A stretch of DNA of 64,000 nt from Algoriphagus sanaruensis (GTDB lineage: Bacteria; Bacteroidota; Bacteroidia; Cytophagales; Cyclobacteriaceae): the NCBI RefSeq assembly GCF_001593605.1, contig NZ_CP012836.1:620001-684000 (forward strand). Direction: 5' to 3'. Below, piece by piece: positions 50,568 through 60,078 of the stretch (positions are counted from its first letter, which is position 1; every line of letters begins with the position of its first letter). The position numbers were made by a program, and so were the translations under genes. The notes beneath the pieces are model-generated. The model was given only the letters and a program-made list of their open reading frames with translations. It made no database searches and had not been told where the DNA came from.

Positions 50568-51692
50568 TCAAAGAGTCGGATTCAAAATAATCCGGTGGAA
50601 GGCTTCAATAAATTTTTCGGCGGAAAAATCCTTAGCCCGCTCTTTTCCATGAGAAATCTGCTGGCTTCTAAGGTTTCCATCACGATCCAAAAGTATCAAT
50701 TTTTCAGTCAAATCTTCTCCATTTCCGGTCTGGAAAGGAAGTCCTGCCCCGCCGGCCACCTCCAGTAAAGCAAGTTGATCCGAATGAATGACCGGAACAC
50801 CAAAGCCCATGGATTCTAAAATAGGGATTCCAAATCCCTCATTTTGGGAAGGAAAAACATAGGCAAAAGCACCTTCATAAAGAGCCTTCACCTCTCCATC
50901 GCTGAGATATCCCGGCAGAATGATTTGTTCCTGAAGCCCAAGCGACTCAATTAATTTTTCTACGACAGGGAAATCATTCATTTGCTTGCTCTGACCGGGT
51001 CCGCCCGCCAAGACTAATTTTTGGATGGTGGGTTGTTGCTTGAGGTATTGAGCAAAAGAGTTGACTAGGAGTGGTAGGTTTTTCCGCTTGTCAAAGGTCC
51101 CGATATGCACAAAATATCCCTTTTTTGGGAGGTGTTTTTTTACCAAAAACTGAGGATCAGAAGCTGCTTTCAGGCCTTTTGGAGCTTGATAAATAACTGA
51201 AATCGGCCAATCGTTACCGAGATATTCAAGTAGGGAATTTTTGGAATAATTGGTTGTGGTAATGATTTGGGTATCTTCTTTCAATCCTTTTCGAATCAGG
51301 TTGAGGAAATAGGTCCTCCACCAGCGAGGGTAGTTTTCGGGCATTTGCCAGAAAAACGCATCATGGATTACTGTCAATCTTCGGCAGGGAAGTGATGCTG
51401 CAGGCGATACAAAATCCGGACAGATCAACACATCTGGTTTGTACTTTTTGACCAGATCAGGAAGTTGAAATTCTTTCCATCTGAAATAGTCCAAATGATA
51501 GTTGAGGCGCTGGATTTTTGATTTTGCACCTTGGTAGGTCTTATCGGCAGCCTGCACTTCAGGCTCATGCGTAAAAATCCACTCCACTTCAGGATGGGGA
51601 TATTTCCGAGCCGCCTTGGCAAGTTCCACCATATAGGTTTTGATACCCGTAGTGGCGACGTTGAGGTGCTGAAGATCGAGGAGGACTTTCAA
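50568..51692 (-). CDS. GT4-family glycosyltransferase
   Basis: A 374-aa GT-B enzyme. N-terminal LLDLQHLNVATTGIKTYMVE, then VIHDAFFWQMPENYPRWW; donor domain with YFVHIGTFDKRKNLPLLV, ILPGYLSDGEVKALYEGAF and the E-x7-E motif in PSQNEGFGIPILESMGFGV. The set resembles mannosyltransferase-like enzymes of O-antigen loci. No in-frame ATG exists at the N-terminus; initiation is likely at TTG 51692, which gives the usual family beginning. It is followed within 3 bp by a methyltransferase gene. There is a 162-bp gap upstream of it. Confidence 0.88.
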   Translation of the reverse strand: MKVLLDLQHLNVATTGIKTYMVELAKAARKYPHPEVEWIFTHEPEVQAADKTYQGAKSKIQRLNYHLDYFRWKEFQLPDLVKKYKPDVLICPDFVSPAASLPCRRLTVIHDAFFWQMPENYPRWWRTYFLNLIRKGLKEDTQIITTTNYSKNSLLEYLGNDWPISVIYQAPKGLKAASDPQFLVKKHLPKKGYFVHIGTFDKRKNLPLLVNSFAQYLKQQPTIQKLVLAGGPGQSKQMNDFPVVEKLIESLGLQEQIILPGYLSDGEVKALYEGAFAYVFPSQNEGFGIPILESMGFGVPVIHSDQLALLEVAGGAGLPFQTGNGEDLTEKLILLDRDGNLRSQQISHGKERAKDFSAEKFIEAFHRIILNPTL

Positions 51693-51854
51693 AGCAATGG
51701 TCTTTAATGCCCGATAAATGAGAATCCGCTCAGGGGTTAAAATAGATTTTTGAACGTGAATTCAAGTTAGGGATAAACTGAGCAGATAAACGAAAAAAAA
51801 GTAAAAATGAGCATGTTTTCAAACCCGATGCCATTGGGCAAAAATAGGTTCTTC

Positions 51855-52742
51855 CTATTGTCCAACCTCCTTCAGGCAAATTATCCATTGATTTACCTGA
51901 AATACATTTTGAATCAGCCGGTTGATTTTTTTGGTGAGGGGCATTTGATATCGAATTAATCTGCTGATTTTTTCTCCCAAATTATGGGTGTAATGATTAT
52001 TCACGGTCAACCCTTCCTCTTCACAAAGGCTTCTCAATCTCTTTTTTGGAAAAATAAACGTATGCTCCAAGCCGTCAATCACATCTGGAATTCGCAATTG
52101 AAGCAAATTGGCCCAACGGTGCCAAGTGTATAGTCTGCTTGAAATGTCCGGTGTGCCGATTACCAAAAATCCTCCGGGTTTCAGGATTCGTTTCATTTCT
52201 TGGATATCCCCTCGTGGATCCAAGACGTGCTCAATCACATGAGAAATGTGGATAAAGTCAAAAAATTCATCCGGATACTGAGCACTTTCCAGATCTCCTT
52301 GGTGGGTCTTGACAGAGAAATGCTCCTGAACAAACTCCAAAGCACCTTGGTCGTATTCGGTGGCATACAATTCACAACTCAATTGGTTGGCATAAGCTAG
52401 TCCCAGGCCCAGTCCACAACCAACATCCAGAAATTTACTTCCACCTTGAAGGTTTTTAAGGTACCGGGATTCTTGCTTGATCTGGGCTTCTGTTAAATTT
52501 TTGATCCGCTCAAAATGCCCCAGGATGATTTCTTTGTAAGAAACTGCCTCGTAGTGGTCTTTTTCATAATAGGACTGATAGTACTCCTTGAGCTCTTCTG
52601 CATCTGCCATAGGATTGGCAAAGACTACTCCACAGGCATCGCATTTTACTCGTGAGATGTGTGGCCCTTTTCTTCGGGTGTCAATCGCAAAGCCGGTGAG
52701 ATTAGTCGAGTTGCAAAGAGGACAAGAGCGGTGTAAAATCAT
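51855..52742 (-). CDS. SAM-dependent methyltransferase with N-terminal zinc ribbon
   Basis: A 295-aa protein built like the other zinc-ribbon methyltransferase in this cluster but clearly diverged. Its ribbon cysteines are C7, C10, C34 and C37 (VKCDACGVVFANP). The methyltransferase core includes FLDVGCGLGLGLAYANQ and FIHISHVIEHVLDPRGDIQ, followed by LKPGGFLVIGTPD. It overlaps the start of the polymerase-like gene by 4 bp, so they are co-translated. It probably methylates a sugar of the exported glycan; the target atom is unknown. Confidence 0.88.
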   Translation of the reverse strand: MILHRSCPLCNSTNLTGFAIDTRRKGPHISRVKCDACGVVFANPMADAEELKEYYQSYYEKDHYEAVSYKEIILGHFERIKNLTEAQIKQESRYLKNLQGGSKFLDVGCGLGLGLAYANQLSCELYATEYDQGALEFVQEHFSVKTHQGDLESAQYPDEFFDFIHISHVIEHVLDPRGDIQEMKRILKPGGFLVIGTPDISSRLYTWHRWANLLQLRIPDVIDGLEHTFIFPKKRLRSLCEEEGLTVNNHYTHNLGEKISRLIRYQMPLTKKINRLIQNVFQVNQWIICLKEVGQ

Positions 52743-54133
52743 GAAATCAACTTGTTTTTAAGCTCGGAATATTCCCGGAGACTAAACCCAATCATCCACC
52801 AAGTCAGCCAAGATACATACGTGTAGATTTCTACATTGGCAGTGAAGAGTGGCAAAAGTAGCCCCACTTTCACCACAGCTCCAGTAAATGCGACACGGGC
52901 TATGGCCGTATTAGTCGAGGATCGAAATACTCGAATGGAATCCCGGACTCCGGTAGCCAAAGTTAAACTATATAAAAGCAACCCCAGCCAACCAAGCTGA
53001 ACTCCGTAGATTAAAAATTGATTTTCACCTCCTACTCGGAGCTCGTCCTCAACGCTTCCAAAATTCCCGCTCATCGCCAATCCGATTCCAAGCGGATTGC
53101 TAATCATGGAGTCTAAAGCCAAGAGCCACTCGACCACGTGACCCACGCTCGAGCTGTTTTCAAACGTCAAGGTATCTAGGACAAAAAAGTAAAAATCCTC
53201 AGAAGCAAAAAAGACCACATAGATTCCGAACAAGAGCAAGGCTAGAAATCCCGCTCCAATCAATTTGTACAAGCGAAATACCAAGGCCACAAAAAAGATC
53301 ATGATAAAGAAAGCTCCAAAAGCCGCACGCGAGGCGGAGAAAACTAAGCAACCTAGTGAGACCAACATCACTAAAAGGTATTTCCAGTTTTCTTCTCGTT
53401 TGGTAGTCAAAAACCAAATCAAACCTGCGGCAAATCCCATCAAGACCGAGCTTGCCATTTCCAAGGGATCAGAGAAAAAGGAAGCTAATCGCTTGGTGAC
53501 TGCCTGAGTTTCAAAGGTCCAGGTTAAGCCGAAATTTCCAGTAGGGTCAATGTTATTGATTACTTGGTTGTATAAGGCATAGCCCGTGAACTGTTGCAAA
53601 TGGGCCTGAAGGAGGTAGTTTTCAATCAGATTTATCCCAAAAGCAGCAAACATGACCCCAAAAATGAGGACGAACAGTCTTCGAATTTCTGCTTGATCCC
53701 ACTGCGTATTTCTGCCTAGAAAGTATGCTAAGCCAGGCATGAGCATGCTTTTATAATACAATGCTTTATTCAAAAATGAGGCATTTCCCAAGGGTAATAG
53801 CAAATACAGAAAGGCCAAGCTCAATAAACCCAACATCATCCAATCTGTGGCAAGCAGTCGCAAGGGATAGCAGAACAGGTCCTTTCGATATACTATGAAA
53901 ATTCCTACCGACAACAAGATGATCAGCTCTTTGAGAATTTGGAATACACTCAGGAGCTCTGGGGATCGAGTGGCTAAGAAAATCACACTCAAGCTGGTAA
54001 TATATACAGGAAGAAAAGCCGCAAGAAAGTAGATGAAGTAGCTCCATTTACCTTCAACCGTCATTTTTTGAAGGGTCCAGAGCATTGCTCCAAATACCCC
54101 TGCAGCTATTAGGATAAAAAATACTATAGCCAT
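52739..54133 (-). CDS. O-antigen polymerase/ligase-like membrane protein (Wzy type)
   Basis: A 464-aa integral membrane protein with about ten to twelve transmembrane helices and a larger extracytoplasmic loop (about 330-370), as in the Wzy/WaaL superfamily. The segment SASRAAFGAFFIMIFFVAL holds the conserved S-R-x-A/G pattern of O-antigen ligase-like proteins. The family is poorly conserved in sequence, so the call rests on topology and its place between flippase and transferase genes. It would polymerise repeat units at the periplasmic face. It overlaps the neighbouring genes by 4 and 10 bp. Confidence 0.8.
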   Translation of the reverse strand: MAIVFFILIAAGVFGAMLWTLQKMTVEGKWSYFIYFLAAFLPVYITSLSVIFLATRSPELLSVFQILKELIILLSVGIFIVYRKDLFCYPLRLLATDWMMLGLLSLAFLYLLLPLGNASFLNKALYYKSMLMPGLAYFLGRNTQWDQAEIRRLFVLIFGVMFAAFGINLIENYLLQAHLQQFTGYALYNQVINNIDPTGNFGLTWTFETQAVTKRLASFFSDPLEMASSVLMGFAAGLIWFLTTKREENWKYLLVMLVSLGCLVFSASRAAFGAFFIMIFFVALVFRLYKLIGAGFLALLLFGIYVVFFASEDFYFFVLDTLTFENSSSVGHVVEWLLALDSMISNPLGIGLAMSGNFGSVEDELRVGGENQFLIYGVQLGWLGLLLYSLTLATGVRDSIRVFRSSTNTAIARVAFTGAVVKVGLLLPLFTANVEIYTYVSWLTWWMIGFSLREYSELKNKLIS

Positions 54134-55050
54134 GACCCTGATATTAGTGGTTCACGAAGGCCATCTCGGATTCCTTTGGCCACAGCTTTAAGTTTGGTAA
54201 AACGGCCTCGAGCTAAAAAATAAACCATCCAAAGGCTGAATCGCCCCAAGTGATAAGCGGAACTCAGCCCTTTATTTTTTCCCAATGTTCGAATCAGGAG
54301 GAATTGATTTCTTACATGGTAATAAAATACTTTTGGACTTAGCGTCCCCTCGGCATGTTGCTTTTTAGAAGAGGCTCCCGCTTCATGGTAAATTTTGGCT
54401 TGGTCCTCTAGGTAAATGGAAAAGCTTGCCTTTCGAATTCGGAGACTCCATTCGACATCTTCGAAATACACAAAAAACTGCTCATTGAGCAGGCCTGCTT
54501 TTTCAATTGCTCGAACACTTACCAACATGGCACAGCCTGTTGCCCAGTCTAACCTAGGGCTTTTTATTCGATAATCCGCCAAGGGCTCCCGGTCGCCAAG
54601 TGTAAGCGATCTTGAAAATGCCGGGATCCACTTTCCTCCGGCACTCCAGATTTCCCTCGGATTGTGGAGAAATAAAATCAGGGGTTGGATAATGCCCGCA
54701 TCTGGGTATTTGTTGGCGGCTCGGATTAATTCGCCCAAAAAATCCGGCTCCACCTCGGTGTCATTATTTAGAAGAAGTACATGGGAAAATCCTTGTTCCA
54801 TCGCTTTCCGAATGCCTAGATTATTCCCGCCTGAGAAGCCTAAGTTTTTCTCGGATTGGATCAGGTCAATTTCAGGAAAGGTATGTTTCAGCTTTTCCCC
54901 TTCATTTTCGTCCGAACCGTTATCCACCACGATGATCTTGAAATTAGGATAATCCACCTTTGCCAAGGAACGAAGGCAAGCTTGGGTGAACTCCAGCCCG
55001 TTCCAGTTGACCAAAATGATCGCTACCGATATTTCAGGAGAATAAACCAA
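54124..55050 (-). CDS. GT2-family glycosyltransferase (rhamnosyltransferase-like)
   Basis: A 308-aa GT-A enzyme with VAIILVNWNGLEFTQACLRS, KIIVVDNGSDENEG, NLGFSGGNNLGIRKA and the metal-binding LLLNNDTEVEPDFL, followed by LDWATGCAMLVS and FFVYFEDVEWSLRIRKA. This is the WcaA/RfbN-like subgroup, whose members include rhamnosyltransferases. There is no ATG near the N-terminus; TTG at 55050 is the likely start, inside the end of the flippase gene (17-bp overlap). It overlaps the polymerase-like gene by 10 bp, so flippase, transferase and polymerase genes are tightly coupled. Confidence 0.89.
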   Translation of the reverse strand: MVYSPEISVAIILVNWNGLEFTQACLRSLAKVDYPNFKIIVVDNGSDENEGEKLKHTFPEIDLIQSEKNLGFSGGNNLGIRKAMEQGFSHVLLLNNDTEVEPDFLGELIRAANKYPDAGIIQPLILFLHNPREIWSAGGKWIPAFSRSLTLGDREPLADYRIKSPRLDWATGCAMLVSVRAIEKAGLLNEQFFVYFEDVEWSLRIRKASFSIYLEDQAKIYHEAGASSKKQHAEGTLSPKVFYYHVRNQFLLIRTLGKNKGLSSAYHLGRFSLWMVYFLARGRFTKLKAVAKGIRDGLREPLISGSWL

Positions 55051-56326
55051 GTAACAGGTGTTTTTTTCGTTGGTACAGGAGGACTAAACAAATGAAGAAT
55101 GCAACTACTTCCGTGGACAAAATCCCGTAGCATAGCCCTAATGGACCTAGTTGAGAGGTGAGAATTGCGGATATGCTGACCATGTAAAGACACATCATCC
55201 AGCTTGCCTTAAAGAGCAGGTTTTTTAAATCTGCCACGAGCATCAAAGTGATATTACCGACATTCAGACAAGCCAAAAAAGGAAGAAATGCCAGGATTTT
55301 CAAAAACTGAGTGGACTCCTCTAAGTCAGATCTCGAAAGCACCTTGATGATCCATGGGGCAGCTCCAAAAGTTCCTAAGGAAATCAATAATCCTCCAAAT
55401 AGGACTTTCCCATAGGTATTTCTTAGGAATTTAAAGAAAGCTTGTTGGTCTTCTTGATACAACTTGGAAGCGTTTGGGAAAATCGCCTGGACAATCAAGG
55501 CTGGGAAAAGCCGAAGCACCATCGCGACTTTTTCAGCCAAGCTATACATCCCCAAGGTGGAGGCGGGAGAGAAAAAACTGAGGATAATTAGTCCTCCACT
55601 AATTGAAATGTAACTAGCCAGATTGCTAAAAAACAATAAGATATTTTCTGTCAAACTTTTCCAAATCGTAGCAAACTCAGGTCTGAAAAATCGAATTTCC
55701 ATCACTCCGTGGATATACCCTAACAACAGTAGGTTAATGCCAAGGCCAAAGAAGCCCATCATGAAATTGACCCATTGACTTTGATCGGGATCATGGATAA
55801 ATAATACGATTCCCATCAGAAATAGAAGCTTGGAAAAAATATTGGCGATCGAAATCAGCTTCATCTTTTCCATTCCTTGAAAAAACCAAAGCGGTAACGT
55901 CGCCTCCGAAAACAGAATCATCATCGAATAAATCAGAATCACCTGATAACCCTCAAAAAGCCCAAAAACAAAGATTCCTCCCAAGACCAACACTGAAGCT
56001 AGAAGGGCAAGAATCAGCTTTGCAGAAAAAATATTGGAGACTAAATGCGAAAGGGCTGTTTTGTCATTTTGGCTCACGGCGACCTCCCGGGGAGCACTTA
56101 AGTTGTACCCAAAGCCCACCAAAATATTGAGGAGGATAATAACCGAAAGTGCCAAATTTACTAAGCCAAACTGATCTACTCCGATGCTTTGAATCAGTAA
56201 AGGGACAGAAATGATGGAAATCAGCACATTGGAAGACTGAATAATCGCCAGAAAAATGAAGTTCTGGATGGATTTGTTCCGAATGAAATTCCCAAAGGGG
56301 ATGAGCTGATTAAGTTTTTCAAACAT
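55034..56326 (-). CDS. Polysaccharide flippase (Wzx/MATE-like)
   Basis: A 430-aa membrane protein with about twelve helices. The N-terminus NFIFLAIIQSSNVLISIISVPL and the following IQSIGVDQFGLVNLALSVI are typical of Wzx (polysaccharide biosynthesis protein family). It would flip undecaprenyl-linked repeat units across the inner membrane. It lies between the chain-length regulator gene (13 bp upstream) and a GT2 transferase gene (overlap 17 bp), the usual setting for a Wzx/Wzy pathway. The substrate structure is unknown. Confidence 0.9.
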   Translation of the reverse strand: MFEKLNQLIPFGNFIRNKSIQNFIFLAIIQSSNVLISIISVPLLIQSIGVDQFGLVNLALSVIILLNILVGFGYNLSAPREVAVSQNDKTALSHLVSNIFSAKLILALLASVLVLGGIFVFGLFEGYQVILIYSMMILFSEATLPLWFFQGMEKMKLISIANIFSKLLFLMGIVLFIHDPDQSQWVNFMMGFFGLGINLLLLGYIHGVMEIRFFRPEFATIWKSLTENILLFFSNLASYISISGGLIILSFFSPASTLGMYSLAEKVAMVLRLFPALIVQAIFPNASKLYQEDQQAFFKFLRNTYGKVLFGGLLISLGTFGAAPWIIKVLSRSDLEESTQFLKILAFLPFLACLNVGNITLMLVADLKNLLFKASWMMCLYMVSISAILTSQLGPLGLCYGILSTEVVAFFICLVLLYQRKKHLLLGLFS

Positions 56327-56339
56327 GGCAGCCTAGAAT

Positions 56340-57407
56340 TTAGCTTTGCTGCACGTGTACTTGATACAGCCTTCGGAAATACAGAAAGAAGAACGCTAGG
56401 ACTCCTAAGATTGCTGCGCCGAAAACCATTCCCTTGACAAGTCGAATTTCGGATCGTTTGAGCGGAAATCGAGGTGAGTCAATGATCTGAATCAAGGGAG
56501 AATTGTTGCGATGATTGACTTTGGCGATTTCTAGGTTTTTGACAATTTCCTGATAGACTGCTGCAGTGGCTTGGACATCTATTTGGCGTTTTCTGGATTC
56601 TACGGTGGCCGAACTCAGAATGGGATTGGCATTTGGAATTTGATCCTGAGCACTGGCAAAAGCGCCAATACTTTGATCCAAAATTGCTCGAACAGAATCT
56701 GCCTGGGTTTGAAGAATTTCGAGATTTTCCCCGGTTTTTTTGGTTTTGGTGTCGAAATAAAATCCATTCACCTTCTCCACTAAGGTCTCGTTAAACACCT
56801 TGGCAAACGCTTCATCTTTCGAAGAAATGGTCACCTGGATGATACTTAATTTACGGTCAGGTTTGGCGACTGATAGTTGCCGCTCACGGATGAGTTTGGA
56901 GATTTCTTGCACGACCGAATCTTGAGTTACGCTAAATTGGTCTCGAGCAATCGAAAAATCCAGATTGGTAAAGTCCACCTTTGAAGCCCATTTTTGGTCT
57001 AATTCTTCAAAAGCGACAAACCGGTCAATCAGCAACAAATCCTCTGAAAAAGGGCTTAGTAAAGTCTCTCCGATCATCCGGTCTGATCGATATAGCTCCA
57101 TAATATTATCTCCCTGAAACAATCCGCTTGTACTTCCCAAAGAACCTAAATTCACTCCGACTAAAGATGCTAATCCGGACATTTGGCTGATACCGGCACC
57201 GTCATTTTCTTCTAAAACGAATGAAGTTTCTGCATGGAAAACAGGCTTTTTAAGTATCGAAACTAGGGCACCTCCAATGGATCCAAGGACAAGAGCTACG
57301 ATCATTACCCTCCATTTCCCCTGAAAATAGTGAATCCAGTTGCCGAGATTCTGGATGACTTCCCGAAGCGTAAACTGATCGTTTGAAAAGTGAGGTTGGT
57401 TTGTCAT
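56340..57407 (-). CDS. Wzz-family chain-length determinant
   Basis: A 355-aa inner-membrane protein with TM1 at about 33-53 (VMIVALVLGSIGGALVSIL), a large periplasmic coiled domain, and TM2 near 325-348 (VFGAAILGVLAFFFLYF) followed by a short cytoplasmic tail without a tyrosine-kinase domain. N-terminal and C-terminal parts match Wzz/GumC-type copolymerases. It sets chain length and couples polymerisation with export. It overlaps the stop of the SLBB export gene by 1 bp and is co-transcribed with it. Confidence 0.89.
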   Translation of the reverse strand: MTNQPHFSNDQFTLREVIQNLGNWIHYFQGKWRVMIVALVLGSIGGALVSILKKPVFHAETSFVLEENDGAGISQMSGLASLVGVNLGSLGSTSGLFQGDNIMELYRSDRMIGETLLSPFSEDLLLIDRFVAFEELDQKWASKVDFTNLDFSIARDQFSVTQDSVVQEISKLIRERQLSVAKPDRKLSIIQVTISSKDEAFAKVFNETLVEKVNGFYFDTKTKKTGENLEILQTQADSVRAILDQSIGAFASAQDQIPNANPILSSATVESRKRQIDVQATAAVYQEIVKNLEIAKVNHRNNSPLIQIIDSPRFPLKRSEIRLVKGMVFGAAILGVLAFFFLYFRRLYQVHVQQS

Positions 57408-59986
57408 TACGGAGTCCAGTTGATTTGAGAAATAACCAAGGCAAGTGTTGCCAATCCAGTGGTAATGCCGACTACATCACCCAGGCGAAGCGGTAGTTTT
57501 GGACCTTTGGTAGGGACAATTACCTCTGCTCCTGGTTCAACAGGAGGGTAAGCCTTTATTCCTATAAAGCTTTTGGTTCGCTTGACTGCGCCATTGGCAT
57601 AGACCACATAGGTCTGCTTGCGATTTGCGCGTCGTTCGAAACCTCCCGCACCATCAATGTAATGTCTCAATCCTTTTCCATTCTCGTGTCGAAGGGTAGT
57701 TGGGTAGACCACATCTCCTCTCATGCGGACCGTTTGAAGGACTTTTGGAATGGAAAGGATGTCTCCTTCTTCCAATAAAAGATCTTCTTCCGAACCAGGA
57801 TTTTGAAGGATCTTTTCCAAGTTGATGGCTACTACTTCAGTTTCTTTGATTTTTACTTCTAAACTTGCATTTCCTTCAGCCAGTTGATCCAATGCTTCTC
57901 GTTTGACGAATGAACCTGCGCTATCAGATTTTCCGATTACAGGCAAATCCTTAAATAATCGCTGAAGGAGTTCTTCTTGCGCTTCTGAATTATTAGGGTC
58001 TTCAAGGAGTCGCATTCGAAGAGATTCCAGATTTCGTGTTCGCCGAATTTGCTCTGATTCTGTATTAAAAAACTCAGTTTTTCGGATCAAAGTGGCTCCT
58101 TTAGCATAAGCAAATCGATTGATTCCACCCGCTCTTCGAATCAAATCGGAGATTCGCTCTCCACTATTTTGAATGGCAAACATGCCAGGAGAATTAACTT
58201 GTCCTTCGATGGTCACCAGTTTTTGTCTTGAGAAATCTGCTCTTTTTCGGACGATCAATTGATCAAAAGCCATCAACTCCGGAGAGTTGTCATTGATAGA
58301 AAGATCTGCATTCACCTTTACAGGAATTAATTCTGCAAGAGTTCCCAAATCCTCATCCTCTAGTCTTCTTGCAATTTCCACGTCTTCGGTATTGGCGGAT
58401 TCTTGAAGACCTCCAGCCATCAAGATCAATTCCTCTGGAGTTAGACCTTCTGCAAAAGGATACGTTCCTGGACGTTTTACTTCACCGAAAATCTGGACAT
58501 AGCGTTCATTTTGCAGCTCATATTTACTCGAAATTCGAACGACATCCTCACGTTTGAGCATGATGTCCGTAGCCTGGCCTGATAAAATCGCATTTAAATT
58601 AACTTCCAAAACCTCCGAACTCAAATCCTCTTTGGTTCGGAGAATACTTGCGCGATCTGTGAAAGCATCTCCTTTTAAACCTTCTGCTTGTTGAATCAAT
58701 TGAGTGAGTGTCATTCCCTCAGTCAATGCAAATACGCCTTGGCGATAAACAGCTCCCTTGATTTGAACTCGATTGGAATATCGATTCAGAATTTTACCAA
58801 CCGTAATCTCATCTCCGCCTTTTAAAATAAAAAGTCCAAACTGGCTGGGCATCACATCCGAGACGGAGCGCTGAGTTCCAGTAATTCGGGAGATGGAAAT
58901 TCGCTCCCGGAAAGCCTCATCGGTAAATTCCCCAGCATAGCTCAATAGTTGACTTAGGGTTTCTTCGGGCTTTATTTCAAAAATGAGTGGGCGCTTCACT
59001 TCCCCATTGATTTCGGTTCTTGCCAAATAAGGCGGGATAAGCAGGACATCCTGATCCTGGAGTTGTAAGTCCAAGTTTGCAGCACCTTTGGTGAGGAGTT
59101 CATAGACATCGATTTCTGCGATCGTTTGATTTTTTCGTACGAGTTTGATTGCACGAAGGGATCCATTTTCATTCGGTCCTCCAGCGGCATAAAGTGCATT
59201 GAAGACTGATGAAAAAGCGCTCAAGGTAAATGTTCCTGGGAGTCGCACCTCACCGAGAATATGAACTTTGATCGTTCGCACATTGCCAAGTGTGACTTGC
59301 AAAAACGTGGAGGGATTGCTTCCACTTAAACCGGGGTAAAATTTCGATACCCGCGACTTGATGATTCCGGTGGCGTCTTCTATTCTTTTTCCTGAAACGG
59401 ACACTGGACCGATGTTATCGAGAAGAACAAAGCCGTCTGGGTTGACAGTCGCCTCGTAGTATTTTTCTGATTGGCCATAGATGTCGATGTACAAAATATC
59501 GCCCGGGCCTAAAATGTAATTTGTGGGAGTAGCTTGGTTGAGGTTGGGCTCAAAGCTCAATCTTCTGTTTTTCTGGTAAAATAAATTGGCCCCGAAAATT
59601 CTGGAATTTCCTTCTTCCAAGTTTGCTTGAGGTGCCAGTAAGCCTTGAGTAATGACAGATAAATCAACCTGTTTCCTTGGATCTCTTTTGGATACGGCAG
59701 TGGCTCGAGAAACACCCTTGCCCAGATTTAGCTCTTCGATTCTGGCTTTTAGTTTCTCGGCTTGAAGCCCAGACAATCCTCGCATTTCAGCCATTTGAAG
59801 AAACTCCGTGGTACTCAATCCAGCTTCGTTAGCTCGCTGAACCAACTCAGCAATTTGATCATCCGAAAGCTCATCCACGTTTAGTGTGCTGATGTCTAAA
59901 TTTTGCTGCGCAAATCCCGATGGACCGAAGGCAGTGAGGGTGAAGAGTAAGGAAAAAATGTACCCGAATCGTTTGAATAAATTCAT
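57407..59986 (-). CDS. Wza-like polysaccharide export protein with multiple SLBB domains
   Basis: An 859-aa exported protein with a signal peptide at 1-27 (start ATG 59986, not the upstream 60040). The polysaccharide-export (Poly_export) domain begins near residue 155 (TNYILGPGDILYIDIYGQS), followed by several SLBB beta-grasp domains: VHILGEVRLPGTFTLSAF, RVQIKGAVYRQGVFALTEG, YVQIFGEVKRPGTYPFAEG, VTIEGQVNSPGMFAIQ and VRMRGDVVYPTTLRHENG. At 859 residues it is over twice the length of E. coli Wza, as usual in Bacteroidota. A C-terminal hydrophobic segment replaces the Wza barrel helix. It forms the outer-membrane channel for the polymer. Confidence 0.92.
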   Translation of the reverse strand: MNLFKRFGYIFSLLFTLTAFGPSGFAQQNLDISTLNVDELSDDQIAELVQRANEAGLSTTEFLQMAEMRGLSGLQAEKLKARIEELNLGKGVSRATAVSKRDPRKQVDLSVITQGLLAPQANLEEGNSRIFGANLFYQKNRRLSFEPNLNQATPTNYILGPGDILYIDIYGQSEKYYEATVNPDGFVLLDNIGPVSVSGKRIEDATGIIKSRVSKFYPGLSGSNPSTFLQVTLGNVRTIKVHILGEVRLPGTFTLSAFSSVFNALYAAGGPNENGSLRAIKLVRKNQTIAEIDVYELLTKGAANLDLQLQDQDVLLIPPYLARTEINGEVKRPLIFEIKPEETLSQLLSYAGEFTDEAFRERISISRITGTQRSVSDVMPSQFGLFILKGGDEITVGKILNRYSNRVQIKGAVYRQGVFALTEGMTLTQLIQQAEGLKGDAFTDRASILRTKEDLSSEVLEVNLNAILSGQATDIMLKREDVVRISSKYELQNERYVQIFGEVKRPGTYPFAEGLTPEELILMAGGLQESANTEDVEIARRLEDEDLGTLAELIPVKVNADLSINDNSPELMAFDQLIVRKRADFSRQKLVTIEGQVNSPGMFAIQNSGERISDLIRRAGGINRFAYAKGATLIRKTEFFNTESEQIRRTRNLESLRMRLLEDPNNSEAQEELLQRLFKDLPVIGKSDSAGSFVKREALDQLAEGNASLEVKIKETEVVAINLEKILQNPGSEEDLLLEEGDILSIPKVLQTVRMRGDVVYPTTLRHENGKGLRHYIDGAGGFERRANRKQTYVVYANGAVKRTKSFIGIKAYPPVEPGAEVIVPTKGPKLPLRLGDVVGITTGLATLALVISQINWTP

Positions 59987-60078
59987 GAGTTTAAGTCTGT
60001 TCCGAGGTAGATGGGGAGAATTTAGCAGATAAAAATCCACTTAATTATCAATTCTACCAAATTTGAACCAAAAATGGG

